From positions 124,001 through 188,000 of the forward strand of contig NZ_JABMKV010000003.1 of the NCBI RefSeq assembly GCF_013204825.1: DNA of 64,000 bases. Direction: 5' to 3'. The translations under genes were made by a program, and so were the position numbers. The stretch comes from Pedobacter boryungensis (GTDB lineage: Bacteria; Bacteroidota; Bacteroidia; Sphingobacteriales; Sphingobacteriaceae). A model generated the notes under the pieces. The model was not told the DNA's origin, ran no database searches, and saw only the letters and a program-made list of their open reading frames with translations. Of the stretch, positions 33,801 through 41,217 are shown piece by piece (the stretch's first letter is position 1; each line of letters starts with the position of its first letter).

Positions 33801-33968
33801 GGTATTGTAATTGTAGGCGGAACTTTGTTCTCCTTAGTTTTAACCTTATTTGTAATTCCAGCTATTTACTCATATTGGTCTAAAGAACATAAAGAGAATA
33901 AAGATTTAACAGATTCATTAAATTCTGCATTGGCTGATGAAGCTGCTGCAAAAAAATTAAACAACTAG
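30846..33968 (+). CDS. RND multidrug efflux permease (HAE1/AcrB type)
   Basis: 1040 residues, full length for HAE1-family pumps. Twelve membrane helices in two repeats, each preceded by a ~300-residue porter/docking loop. The proton-relay Asp pair is in LATGLVVDDGIVVTEN (about 400-402), and the partner Lys is in LIGLVTKNGILIVEF near 922-936. The start MSISTTSIKRPVLAIVMNLI matches the usual N-terminal helix of AcrB/MexF/MdtF proteins. Works as the inner-membrane pump with the adaptor upstream and the TolC channel downstream; substrate range unknown. The stop codon is immediately followed by the ATG of the TolC gene. Confidence 0.97.
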   Translation: MSISTTSIKRPVLAIVMNLIILLFGVIGYNFLGVREYPSIDPTVVSVRTSYPGANSDIIESQITEPLEKSINSIDGIRNISSSSNQGTSNITIEFDLGKNIEEAANDVRDKVSQAARSLPKDIDGLPVVSKADANSDNILSMTIQSDKRSVTDLSDFAENVIADRIQTIPGVSSVQIQGQRKYAMRVRIDPNRLASYGLTSQDIVAALDKENVELPSGKLTGATTELTVKTLGKLTTAEEFNNLIIKSDSNNVVKLQDIALVELGSENEETVLRESGKPMVAVAIIPQPGANYLDISKEFYKRYDKLKADMPSDIKLNVSQDSTIFIKKSVTEVAETILISLVLVILIIYLFFRDWAIAFRPLIDIPVSLIATFFIMYIFGYSINVLSLLAIVLATGLVVDDGIVVTENIFKKIEEGYSPIEAAIKGSNEIFFAVISISITLAAVFLPVIFLQGFVGRLFREFGVVIGAAVLISAFVSLTLTPMLNAYLMKKGGHKPSKFYNFTEPYFVKLNESYKSNLDAFLTRRWLAIPIIVVCTGLIVLFWNLLPKETAPYDDRSAINVNVSTPEGSSFAYTDNFISKLNQMVMDSIPEKKVNITITSPGFGGAGSTNSGFMRMGLVDPSERTRSQKEIAEKLTKITKKYPEGKVTVNQQPTISVGRRGGLPISYILQAQNFEKLREKVPLFMDEVAKDPTFSTSDVNLKFNKPEINLTIDRAKAKNLGVSIVDIAQTLQLGLSGQRFSYFFMNGKQYQVIGQFDISDRKDPLDLSSVYVRNDKGQLIQLDNLVTAKEESSPPQLYRNNRLISATVSAGLAPGKSIGDGIKAMDEIAAKVLDDTFTTDLSGESRDFQESSSNTMFAFGLALVLVYLILSAQFESFKDPIIIILTVPMAVAGAFLSLWLCGQSWNIFSQIGTIMLIGLVTKNGILIVEFANQLKEQGKSVHDAIREGAVSRLRPILMTSLAIAIGALPIAMALGAAAKSRMSMGIVIVGGTLFSLVLTLFVIPAIYSYWSKEHKENKDLTDSLNSALADEAAAKKLNN

Positions 33969-35285
33969 ATGAAGATGAAGCACTTTATATTTTTTATTGC
34001 CATATGGATTGCGAGCGCTAATCAACAGTTGTTTGCGCAAGAAAAGTTGAGCCTTCAAGATGCGATTACCATTGCCTTGCAAAACAACTACGATATTAAA
34101 CTGGTAAATAATGATGTTGCCATTGCTAAAAACAATGTGAACTTAGGAAATGCGGGCATACTGCCAGTTGCTGTTGGTAGTTTTAGTACTGGCGGCAGTA
34201 GACAAAACACAGTTCAAACTCAATCTAGCGGTACGCAAAGAAAAACAGATGGCGCTCGTAGCACAAACATGTCTTATGGTGTTGGTTTAGATTGGACAAT
34301 TTTTGATGGCTTTAGAATGTTCGCTAATTACGATCGTTTAAAGGCATTAGAACAACAAGGGCAAATCAATCTAAAAGCACAATTGTTAACCACTATTTCT
34401 AGTGTAATTACAGGTTATTATAATTTAGCCAAACAGCAACAATTAGTGGTAGCATCAGATAGCGCAATGGATGTTTCTAATTTACGCTTAAAGATTGCCA
34501 ATAATAAGCTAGAACTTGGTCGTGGTTCTAAATTAGATGTGCTTTCTGCAAAGGTCGATTACAATACAGATACTTCAACTTATTTACAGCAAAAAAATCT
34601 TTTGGTTACCTACATGGTAACTTTAAATCAATTATTAGCCAGAGATGTAAATATCAGATTTTCGGTTAACGATCAAATCGACATTGATAGAAGTTTAAAT
34701 TATACGGAATTAGTTAGTCAAACTGAACAATTAAATCCAGATTTGCAAAACGCCTTTATCAATAAAAAAATTGCTGAGCTTAATTTAAAGCAAGTTAAAG
34801 CTGGCAGATATCCACAAGTGAGCTTAAATAGTGGATATGAATTTAATCGTAGTACTACCCCTACTGGCTTTAATACTAGTCTTAGAGCTAATGGCTTAAC
34901 TTACGGATTAACGGCTAGTATAAATATATTTAATGGCTTTTTGCAACGCCAAAACGAGCGCAATGCCAAGATTGAAATTAGTTCATCAGAATTAACATTA
35001 ACTAAAACTAAACAAGATATTATTACTCAGTTAACTTCTGCCTATCAGAATTACAACACTTATTTAGAGTTAGTTAAGTTAGAGCGTGGAAACGTTGATA
35101 TCGCTAGACAAAATTTAGATATTACCTTAGAAAAATATCGTTTAGGAAGTATTGCTCCTTTAGAACTTAGGGAAGCTCAAAGAAATGCATTAGATGCGAA
35201 TAGCAGATATTTAGAAATACAATATCAAGCTAAATTGGCAGAAATTGCACTAAAAGAGCTTAGCGGAACCCTAAATATTCAATAA
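33969..35285 (+). CDS. TolC-family outer-membrane efflux channel
   Basis: 438 residues. Signal peptide MKMKHFIFFIAIWIASANQQ to about residue 24 (LFA-Q). Two internally repeated outer-membrane efflux domains: LSLQDAITIALQNNYDIKLV (about 28-47) and PDLQNAFINKKIAELNLKQV (about 257), each with long helices and strands (YPQVSLNSGYEFNRSTTPTG; LTYGLTASINIFNGFLQRQN). The ATG touches the stop of the pump gene, so translation is coupled. Together with the adaptor and pump it completes a tripartite efflux system spanning both membranes. No regulator gene sits in the operon. Confidence 0.95.
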   Translation: MKMKHFIFFIAIWIASANQQLFAQEKLSLQDAITIALQNNYDIKLVNNDVAIAKNNVNLGNAGILPVAVGSFSTGGSRQNTVQTQSSGTQRKTDGARSTNMSYGVGLDWTIFDGFRMFANYDRLKALEQQGQINLKAQLLTTISSVITGYYNLAKQQQLVVASDSAMDVSNLRLKIANNKLELGRGSKLDVLSAKVDYNTDTSTYLQQKNLLVTYMVTLNQLLARDVNIRFSVNDQIDIDRSLNYTELVSQTEQLNPDLQNAFINKKIAELNLKQVKAGRYPQVSLNSGYEFNRSTTPTGFNTSLRANGLTYGLTASINIFNGFLQRQNERNAKIEISSSELTLTKTKQDIITQLTSAYQNYNTYLELVKLERGNVDIARQNLDITLEKYRLGSIAPLELREAQRNALDANSRYLEIQYQAKLAEIALKELSGTLNIQ

Positions 35286-35303
35286 GATTGTTATTTTTAG
35301 CAC

Positions 35304-36158
35304 ATGATTTTAGTTGCAGATAGCGGTTCATCCAAAACAGACTGGATGGCTTACAGTCCGGACCATACCATTAAGTTTAGCACCCAGGGAATAAACCCAT
35401 ATTTTGCGAATGCACAGGATGTAGTTAAAATCCTTTCAAAAAATAAAGATATTTCTGCATATGCAAATATGATAAAGGAGGTATATTTTTTTGGTGCGGG
35501 CTGTTCTTCTCCTGATAAACATGAAATCATTTCTAACGGACTTTCAACTTTTTTTCCAAAAGCATTTATAAGTGTAGACCACGATCTGATTGGTTCTGCT
35601 TATGCAACATGTGGCGATAAAAAAGGATTAACATGCATTTTGGGTACTGGTTCTAATATCTCCTATTACGATGGTAAAAATGTACATGACGGAAAACATG
35701 GCTTAGGCTATGTGTTAGGTGATGAAGGCTCTGGAACTTATTTTGGCAGAAAAGTATTAGTTTCTTATCTGTATAAAAAAATGCCTGCAGAATTAAGTAA
35801 AGCTTTTGCAAAGGCTTACGACGTGGATAAAGAAACTGTTATTACTAATATTTATCAAAAGCCATTTCCTAATTCGTATTTAGCGGCTTTTAGTAAATTT
35901 ATGGCAGATCATAAATCGCATCCTTTTATTCAGCAAATACTAAGAGATGGCTTTCAAGAATTTATAGACACCAACGTTAAAGATTACAAAGCATATAAAA
36001 CCTTGGAGTGTAATTTTGTAGGCTCTATTGCTTTTTATTATCAAGATGAATTAAGGGCTGTTTTTGCAGAAAACGCAATCAAAGTTGGGAAAGTATTACA
36101 AAAGCCTATTGAAGGAATTTTTGAGTATATCCTAAAAAAAGAAGGAATTACTGCTTAG
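35304..36158 (+). CDS. BadF/BadG-family ATPase, N-acetylglucosamine-kinase-like
   Basis: 284 residues with an actin-like ATPase fold. PHOSPHATE1 motif ADSGSSKTDWMAYS at about 5-18; PHOSPHATE2-like ILGTGSNISYYDGKN at about 113-127; a GLGYVLGDEGSGTYFGRKVL segment at about 133-152 matches the sugar-kinase signature of BadF/BadG and human NAGK relatives. A C-terminal ADENOSINE-like motif (NFVGSIAFYYQDELRAVF) is at about 237. Such proteins phosphorylate GlcNAc, a step in recycling peptidoglycan or chitin amino sugars, but other sugars are possible. It starts 18 nt after the TolC gene and may be read through from the efflux operon, but the functional link is not obvious. Confidence 0.9.
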   Translation: MILVADSGSSKTDWMAYSPDHTIKFSTQGINPYFANAQDVVKILSKNKDISAYANMIKEVYFFGAGCSSPDKHEIISNGLSTFFPKAFISVDHDLIGSAYATCGDKKGLTCILGTGSNISYYDGKNVHDGKHGLGYVLGDEGSGTYFGRKVLVSYLYKKMPAELSKAFAKAYDVDKETVITNIYQKPFPNSYLAAFSKFMADHKSHPFIQQILRDGFQEFIDTNVKDYKAYKTLECNFVGSIAFYYQDELRAVFAENAIKVGKVLQKPIEGIFEYILKKEGITA

Positions 36159-36180
36159 ATTTTGCAGCTGCCACAAGCTT

Positions 36181-36255
36181 CGTCATACCCAACTTGATTG
36201 GATATCGTAGTGCTGGCAATAGCTTTAAGATTCCCGCATTCGCGGGAATGACGCA
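36181..36255. repeat. REP-like module B, copy 1
   Basis: About 75 bp: CGTCATACCCAAC…GATTGG at the left and TTCCCGCATTCGCGGGAATG ending in ACGCA at the right. The right end is a perfect hairpin with a TTCG-like loop. Confidence 0.85.
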
Positions 36256-36353
36256 TAGGTAAAATAACGAAGTCGTACATTAACTGGTGTCGTAAAACCA
36301 ATTAGGAGTTACTTTACTACGCTGGCAAAGACCATCAAATTCTCTAAAACACA

Positions 36354-36436
36354 CGTCATTGCGAGGCACGAAGCAATCTTACAACGTGAGAAAATATAAA
36401 TATAGCTTTAAGATTGCTTCGTACCTCGCAATGACG
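36354..36436. repeat. REP-like module A, copy in the repeat cluster
   Basis: Inverted pair CGTCATTGCGAGGCACGAAG … ATTGCTTCGTACCTCGCAAT(GACG), the same family as 27538-27623. It is followed by module C and module B, forming the first unit of a compound tandem duplication. Confidence 0.88.
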
Positions 36437-36441
36437 AAAGA

Positions 36442-36478
36442 TGTCATTCTGAGCGTAATCGGATGAACTGCAAAAGTC
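36442..36478. repeat. REP-like module C, copy 1
   Basis: GTCATTCTGAGCGTAATCGG…ATGAACTGCAAAAGTC. Near-identical to 36633-36669; part of the compound tandem repeat. Confidence 0.8.
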
Positions 36479-36554
36479 CGTCATACCCAACGCGATTGGG
36501 TATCGTAATGCGGGTAATAAGCTTTAAGGTTCCCGCTTTCGCGGGAATGACGCA
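36479..36554. repeat. REP-like module B, copy 2
   Basis: CGTCATACCCAACGCGATTG … CCCGCTTTCGCGGGAATGAC; about 75 bp, same layout as copies 1 and 3 but with a tidier left palindrome (CCCAA/TTGGG). Confidence 0.85.
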
Positions 36555-36556
36555 TA

Positions 36557-36626
36557 GACGAAGTAATCCTACAACGTTAGAAAATAAAACTATAGCTTTA
36601 AGATTGCTTCGTACCTCGCAATGACG
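36557..36626. repeat. REP-like module A, copy with damaged left arm
   Basis: Left arm reduced to GACGAAGTAATCCTA; right arm intact (AAGATTGCTTCGTACCTCGC and AATGACG). It joins directly to the end of module B copy 2 and begins the second compound unit. Confidence 0.75.
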
Positions 36627-36630
36627 AAAA

Positions 36631-36669
36631 GCGTCATCCTGAGCGTAATCGGATGAACTGCAAAAAGTC
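36631..36669. repeat. REP-like module C, copy 2
   Basis: GCGTCATCCTGAGCGTAATC … GAACTGCAAAAAGTC; one base longer than copy 1 in its A run. Confidence 0.8.
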
Positions 36670-36745
36670 CGTCATACCCAACTCGATTGGGTATCGTAAT
36701 GCGGGTAATAAGCTTTAAGATTCCCGCCTTCGCGGGAATGACGCA
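36670..36745. repeat. REP-like module B, copy 3
   Basis: CGTCATACCCAACTCGATTG … CCCGCCTTCGCGGGAATGAC; the most symmetric of the three B copies. Confidence 0.85.
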
Positions 36746-36760
36746 CAGATAAAACAGGGG

Positions 36761-36958
36761 CTAATTCCCCTCATCTATCTCATAAGCTACAAAGTTCCAA
36801 TTCCCTTTGGCATCCTTTTCATAGCTCACTTTATAATTAGAAGATGGCGGTATTGTAAAATGAAAACTGAGCTTTTGCTCAGCTGCATCTTTTGGAATAA
36901 AATGCTGCATGATTGAATTAGCTGTAGCTTCTATTTGATCTTTCGAATGTTTTTTCAT
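36761..36958 (-). CDS. Small hypothetical protein
   Basis: 65 residues: MKKHSKDQIEATANSIMQHF, IPKDAAEQKLSFHFTIPPSS, NYKVSYEKDAKGNWNFVAYE, IDEGN. The balanced charge, the amphipathic first helix and the beta-like second half with a WNF core look like a folded small protein rather than a chance ORF, but I do not recognise a family. It is flanked on both sides by REP-like modules (36670-36745 and 37004-37090). No clear promoter box; the ATG is 45 nt from the REP copy at 37004. Confidence 0.5.
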   Translation of the reverse strand: MKKHSKDQIEATANSIMQHFIPKDAAEQKLSFHFTIPPSSNYKVSYEKDAKGNWNFVAYEIDEGN

Positions 36959-37003
36959 TATATACCTGCCTTATTATATTAACTATTCACTTATTAAAAT
37001 TGC

Positions 37004-37090
37004 CGTCATTGCGAGGTACGAAGCAATCTTAAAGCAATAGACTATCTATCTTTCTCACGTTGTAAGATTGCTTCGTACCTCGCAATGACG
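37004..37090. repeat. REP-like module A, complete copy (GTACGAAG variant)
   Basis: CGTCATTGCGAGGTACGAAG … TTGCTTCGTACCTCGCAATG(ACG). Both arms carry the GTACGAAG variant, so they are a closer match to each other than in the other copies. Confidence 0.9.
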
Positions 37091-37132
37091 ATTGAGCAAC
37101 CCAATAATATGCAAAATAATTACTTATTAAAT

Positions 37133-38650
37133 TTAAAGCTTTTGCCCAATGGTATATTCGTGAAATTCACTTTCATTTCCAGATCTATCTATAGCAGTTA
37201 CACCAAATGCGGTAAGCTTTTCATTGCTAGTAGCAGTTTTACGAATTGAAGCGGATACGTCTAGGCTATTATCATTTCGGGTCATAATACGATAATTCCA
37301 TTTTCCCCCATATTTATAATAAACAACCCATTTAAACACGTCATCTTTTTCAGGATGATCCCATTTAATTTGCACCATTGTATCTTTTTGAGAACTACTT
37401 GCAATAGGCATTTTAGGTGCTTTTTTATCTAACCATTTACTAGCAGGCACTATAGCTTCTTTTTGATAAGGACCGTCTATTAAACCTTTTCTTAGTTTTT
37501 CATGTTTTACCAAACCATCAATGCTCCAATGCAACGCTCCTTTACTTGTCGGCAACATTCCTCTGCTTATCATGATCTGATTAACAACTTCATCCACATT
37601 TTTATCATCGCCACCTAAACCAATATTCATACCTGGCCACAAGTGTCTACCTTTTGTATTTTCAGATTGCCACCAACCTAATAATACTGGGAAACTTAAC
37701 TTTTGCGCATTTACTGTCCAATACAATTGCGGACTAAAATAATCTAACCAACCTTTATTTAACCATAACTTTGCATCAGCATATAATTTATCATATTGAT
37801 CTAATCCTTCTACACCTTCAGGAAAGCCTGGTCGCCAAATACCAAAAGGGCTAATACCAAATTTCACATACTTCTTCTCTGCCTTAATCTCTTTATAAAT
37901 TCGTTTTATAAAAGTATTTACACTTTGTCTTCTCCAATCGCCTCTTGATAATTTTCCACCCGCTTTTTGGTAGGCATCCCAACTTTGCTGGTCTGGAAAA
38001 TCTGCGCCTCCATTATAAGACTCATATGGATAAAAATAATCGTCAATATGAACCCCATCTATATCATAACGTTTCACAATATCTTTTACAACAGCTGCCG
38101 AATGGTCTTGCACTTCTTTCTTAGAAGGATCCATCCAGTATTGGCCATCTTTCAATTTCACTACCAATTCTGGTTTCGATTTTACAACTGAAGCTGCACT
38201 TTCTTCTCCACCAGATAGATGATGGGCACGGTAAGGATTTAACCATACATGTAGTTCTAATCCACGGTCATGTGCTGCTTCTACCCAAAACTGTAAAGGA
38301 TCATAATATGGTTCTGGTGCTTTTCCTTGTTTACCTGTCAAAAAATACGACCATGGTTCTAAATCGCTTTTGTACAATGCATCGGCTTGGGGTCTGATTT
38401 GTAAAATGGCCGCATTGAAATTTAAGCTTTTCAATAAATCTAGCAATACAATAGCTTCCTTTTGTTGTTCGGTAGTAGTTAAACCTGGTTTGCTTGGCCA
38501 ATTGATATTTGCTACTGTGGCAATCCAAGCTGCTCTAAATTCTCTTAAAGGTTTTGGCAGCTGATTTTTTACTTCAGCATTATTTTGAGCTAAACAAAGC
38601 TGAACGGACATTAAAACTAATGAAAAGAGGAGTGTGATTTTTTTAAGCAT
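37133..38650 (-). CDS. Family 10-like glycosyl hydrolase (GHL10/DUF187), secreted
   Basis: 505 residues with a signal peptide (MLKKITLLFSLVLMSVQLCLA-Q). A TIM-barrel GHL10 domain spans about 35-350: REFRAAWIATVANINWPSKP, AAILQIRPQADALYKSDLEP, LELHVWLNPYRAHHLSG, YDIDGVHIDDYFYPYESYNG, VKFGISPFGIWRPGFPEGVE, YFSPQLYWTVNA. This pattern is typical of YngK/DUF187 proteins, which are distant relatives of glycosidases and are thought to act on cell-wall or surface glycans. A fibronectin-like C-terminal domain is at about 420-505 (VQIKWDHPEKDDVFKWVVYY). Predicted periplasmic. Substrate unknown; lies between two REP copies. Confidence 0.92.
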   Translation of the reverse strand: MLKKITLLFSLVLMSVQLCLAQNNAEVKNQLPKPLREFRAAWIATVANINWPSKPGLTTTEQQKEAIVLLDLLKSLNFNAAILQIRPQADALYKSDLEPWSYFLTGKQGKAPEPYYDPLQFWVEAAHDRGLELHVWLNPYRAHHLSGGEESAASVVKSKPELVVKLKDGQYWMDPSKKEVQDHSAAVVKDIVKRYDIDGVHIDDYFYPYESYNGGADFPDQQSWDAYQKAGGKLSRGDWRRQSVNTFIKRIYKEIKAEKKYVKFGISPFGIWRPGFPEGVEGLDQYDKLYADAKLWLNKGWLDYFSPQLYWTVNAQKLSFPVLLGWWQSENTKGRHLWPGMNIGLGGDDKNVDEVVNQIMISRGMLPTSKGALHWSIDGLVKHEKLRKGLIDGPYQKEAIVPASKWLDKKAPKMPIASSSQKDTMVQIKWDHPEKDDVFKWVVYYKYGGKWNYRIMTRNDNSLDVSASIRKTATSNEKLTAFGVTAIDRSGNESEFHEYTIGQKL

Positions 38651-38684
38651 AGCACTTTTATAATGAGGATACTGTTAAAACAAA

Positions 38685-38750
38685 TTGTCATTCTAAGAAG
38701 GAGAAACCTAGCTTAATCTAAACTAGATTCCTCTCCCCCAAGAATGACAA
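38685..38750. repeat. Palindromic element between the GH10-like and M28 genes
   Basis: Outer arms TTGTCATTCT / AGAATGACAA, inner arms GAGAAACCTAG and CTAGATTCCTCTC. A different sequence from modules A-C but again ends in a GTCATTCT core; may be a terminator for the M28 gene as well. Confidence 0.7.
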
Positions 38751-38766
38751 AAAATATATACAACTA

Positions 38767-40332
38767 TTAGTTTAATCCACCTTTACGGTTAGCTTTAACT
38801 GGAGCTGGCCAAACACCTGGCTGACCAGTACGTTGGTTAACTGGCATAGGAGCTTTCTCTGTTGATGTTTTTTCTGGATCTTCGCAAGCCATGTAAACTA
38901 AGATTGCTGCTAAGATTGCATTACTTCTCACTTCGTCAAATACAACTTTATCATAAGTATCACGATTGGTGTGCCATGTATAACTGAAATAATCCCATGG
39001 TAAAGCGCCTAAAGAAATTCCCAATGCACCAGCTGCAACAAAAGATGCATTATCTGAACCACCACCACTTGGTGAACCTGGGAAACTTGTTTTGATTTGA
39101 TTTTTAATGGTATCAGGAACTGCAGCTAACCATCTTGGTAAAAAGTCTTTTGCTTTGGCAAAACCTTGACCAGAAATACTTACTACCCTTCCAGTTCCAT
39201 TATCTTGATTAAATAATGCTTGTAAGTTATTTACAACCTCTGGGTGATCTTCTACGAAAGCTCTTGAACCATTTAAGCCTTGCTCCTCGCTACTCCAGTG
39301 TCCAACTAAAATTGTTCTTTTAGGATTTGGATAGAATTTTTTCAATAAGCGCATGGCTTCCATCATCATAATCGTTCCAGTTCCATTATCTGTTGCCCCA
39401 CTAGAAGCATCCCAAGAATCGAAGTGAGCAGAAAGCATTACATATTCATTTGGTTTTTCGGTACCTTTTATTTCTGCAATGGTATTAAACGTAGGTACTA
39501 CACCTAATTCTTTAGATTCAGATTCTATTCTAAGCATTGGTTTATTACCACTTTCTGCTAAACGGTAAACTAAACCATAATCCTCTACAGATAAATCTAC
39601 AGTAGGAATTTTAGTAGTATTTGCCCCAAAAACTTTATCTACGCCCCAACCTGCACTCCAGTTATTAATAATAATTCCCGCAGCACCTGCTTTCTCTATG
39701 GCTAAAGCTAAATTCTTAGCATTTAAGCCAGTTTTAGCTAATCTATCTCTCCAAGCTTTTGCTGCCTCTTCTTTATCTTTTTTAAACTTTGCTAAACCAT
39801 CTTTAGTAGAGAAATCTTCAAAGTTTTTATCTGGTCTGCCCGAAATTTGAGCTTGAGAAATTAATACCAATTTACCCTTTACCTTTGGCAACCAATTAAC
39901 AAAAGCCATAGAATCTGTTACTAATGGCAATACAATTGCTTCGGCATTAATTGGCTTTCCTTTTACGGTTGATGGGCTCCATGCCAATTGAGTACCTTCT
40001 AAGGTTCTTAATCTTGGACTTGTTAAATCAATGTGAGTAATACCTCTTTCCCAACCACGCCATTCTCCCCATTTCTCAGTTTTCGCAGAAATTCCCCAAT
40101 CACTATATTTTTTTACAGCCCAATCCCCTGCCTGTTTCATTTGTGGTGTTCCAACTAATCTCGGACCAACAACATCAAAGAGTTCGTGAGCTAATTTTTC
40201 TAATTGTGAGTTTTCAGTTGCTTCTTTGGTAACATTTGCAACAAATGCATCTTTTGTTTGTGCAAAAGCAAAGCTACTGCTTAACATCGTTGCCGCAAAT
40301 AATAGCAATCGGGATTTTTGGGTAGTTTTCAT
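38767..40332 (-). CDS. M28-family zinc peptidase with PA-like insertion, secreted
   Basis: 521 residues from ATG 40332 (the longer frame from 40398 adds 22 residues with no signal-peptide logic). Signal peptide MKTTQKSRLLLFAATMLSSS (cleavage near FAFA-Q). An inserted PA-like domain lies at about 120-290 (AGAAGIIINNWSAGWGVDKV). Zinc ligands: His and Asp in MLSAHFDSWDASSGATDNGT at about 325-344, Glu pair in VGHWSSEEQGLNGSRAF at about 370, Asp in ALFNQDNGTGR, His in TWHTNRDTYDKV near 485. Such peptidases act as aminopeptidases or carboxypeptidases; the long PA domain is typical of this group in Bacteroidota. A periplasmic or extracellular role in peptide use is likely. Confidence 0.92.
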   Translation of the reverse strand: MKTTQKSRLLLFAATMLSSSFAFAQTKDAFVANVTKEATENSQLEKLAHELFDVVGPRLVGTPQMKQAGDWAVKKYSDWGISAKTEKWGEWRGWERGITHIDLTSPRLRTLEGTQLAWSPSTVKGKPINAEAIVLPLVTDSMAFVNWLPKVKGKLVLISQAQISGRPDKNFEDFSTKDGLAKFKKDKEEAAKAWRDRLAKTGLNAKNLALAIEKAGAAGIIINNWSAGWGVDKVFGANTTKIPTVDLSVEDYGLVYRLAESGNKPMLRIESESKELGVVPTFNTIAEIKGTEKPNEYVMLSAHFDSWDASSGATDNGTGTIMMMEAMRLLKKFYPNPKRTILVGHWSSEEQGLNGSRAFVEDHPEVVNNLQALFNQDNGTGRVVSISGQGFAKAKDFLPRWLAAVPDTIKNQIKTSFPGSPSGGGSDNASFVAAGALGISLGALPWDYFSYTWHTNRDTYDKVVFDEVRSNAILAAILVYMACEDPEKTSTEKAPMPVNQRTGQPGVWPAPVKANRKGGLN

Positions 40333-40511
40333 TCTTATAAGTTTTGTTAGTTTATTTCCAGATTGAAAGATAAGAATTGCTACAGTTTTAAGCAACAATC
40401 ATCAAATAAGTTACAGGATAGTTTAAATGAGAACCCTGTTTAAAAAAAAACGGCACTGTTATTTCCAAAGATTTCTCCGCTCACTGCGCTACGGTCGAAA
40501 TGACGATAAGC

Positions 40512-40546
40512 ACTTGGTCGTCTTCGACGACCCACAAGTATTTTTT
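40512..40546. repeat. Hairpin with T tract (REP- or terminator-like)
   Basis: ACTTG-GTCGTC / GACGAC-CCA-CAAGT around a TTC loop, followed by TTTTTT on the plus strand. No plus-strand gene lies directly upstream, so it is more likely a dispersed repeat than a functional terminator. Confidence 0.6.
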
Positions 40547-40634
40547 CCAACAGAAATTTAAACAGTTTCTCAATTTCCCTTATAAAGCAACTATTATTTT
40601 TATCAGATTAATAAGTTAATGAGAAAATTATGGC

Positions 40635-40819
40635 ATTGTATGTGACACAAAGTCAATTGTATGCGATACATAAGCCATTGTATGTGGTACAAAGCCAATT
40701 GTATGCGGTACATTAATCATTGTATGAGATACATTGACCATTGTATCCTAAACATACGTCATTGTATGCGGTACAAAGCCAATTGTATGCGGTACATTGA
40801 CCATTGTATCACATACAAT
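40635..40819. repeat. Array of nine 21-bp units with dyad symmetry (ATTGTAT core)
   Basis: The word ATTGTAT begins at 40635, 40656, 40677, 40698, 40719, 40740, 40761, 40782 and 40803: exactly 21 bp apart, eight times in a row. Most units read CATTGTATGYGRTACAaagc or a close variant, so each contains an inverted pair TTGTAt…TACAa. The last unit is a perfect palindrome, ATTGTAT-CAC-ATACAAT. Internal bases of the units vary (GYG, GAG, CCT) while the outer ones are kept. A 21-bp period is two helical turns, so identical faces of the helix are repeated; a protein-binding iteron or operator array is a fair inference. Confidence 0.9.
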
Positions 40820-40989
40820 TGGTATTATTGCTACTGATAAATTAGGGAAAACTGCATTTTCATCTATGTGAAGGCATATTTGGATTTTACGAGGCTCTTT
40901 TAAATTTTTCCAAAACTTGTCAAAATTAGTCAAAAGCATTAAAAATTGCCATCAGTTTTGTTGAAGCCTTACGGAAAGGGTTATTTTGG

Positions 40990-41068
40990 CGATATCGTAG
41001 TGCTATAGCAAAGTAAATTTGGTAGCCTTTTACCGTATTAAATTTCCCGTTTTCACGGGAATGACGAC
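40990..41068. repeat. Decayed REP-like module B
   Basis: GATATCGTAGTGCT at the left and TTTCCCGTTTTCACGGGAAT(GACG) at the right match the ends of module B at 36181-36255, but the centre has diverged. Confidence 0.6.
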
Positions 41069-41100
41069 CTTCCAAAAATCTGGAATAGTTTAAGTTTGTA

Positions 41101-41180
41101 TTGCAAGGCAGGAAGCAATCTTAAGGCTCTAGAAAAGTAAAAACTTTCGCTTTAGGATTGCTTCGCACCTCGCAATGACA
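41101..41180. repeat. REP-like module A, diverged copy
   Basis: TTGCAAGGCAGGAAGCAATC … GATTGCTTCGCACCTCGCAA(TGACA); the same inverted layout with several substitutions, so probably older than the other copies. Confidence 0.75.
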
Positions 41181-41190
41181 AGTAAACAAG

Positions 41191-41217
41191 AATGGCTCGT
41201 GTTTCACGAGCCATTTT
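41191..41217. terminator. Hairpin downstream of the DUF1501 gene
   Basis: AATGGCTCGTG / CACGAGCCATT with a TTT loop. The better T run (TTTTTAA) is on the plus strand; on the minus strand, downstream of the DUF1501 stop, the tail is CTTGTTT, so its role as that gene's terminator is likely but not certain. Confidence 0.6.

Larger units (their letters stand above)
36159..36760. other. Repeat-filled intergenic region, no gene seen
   Basis: About 600 bp between the GlcNAc-kinase-like gene and a small minus-strand ORF. It is built almost entirely from palindromic REP-like modules (families A, B and C; separate entries below). No open reading frame of convincing length and no RNA gene was seen. Confidence 0.85.

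Noticed and set aside
36159..36760. Insertion-sequence remnant
   Set aside because: No transposase fragments or target-site duplications; only palindromic REP-like modules.
40333..40398. N-terminal extension of the M28 peptidase
   Set aside because: The extra 22 residues lack a signal-peptide pattern, whereas the ATG at 40332 starts a normal one.
40635..40819. CRISPR array
   Set aside because: The period is 21 bp with no unique spacers between repeats; CRISPR repeats are longer and are separated by variable spacers, and no cas genes are near.
40748..40939. 63-codon minus-strand ORF over the 21-bp array
   Set aside because: Its heptad-like residues come from the 21-bp period. The frame is broken by stops in neighbouring units, and there is no ribosome-binding site or homology I recognise.
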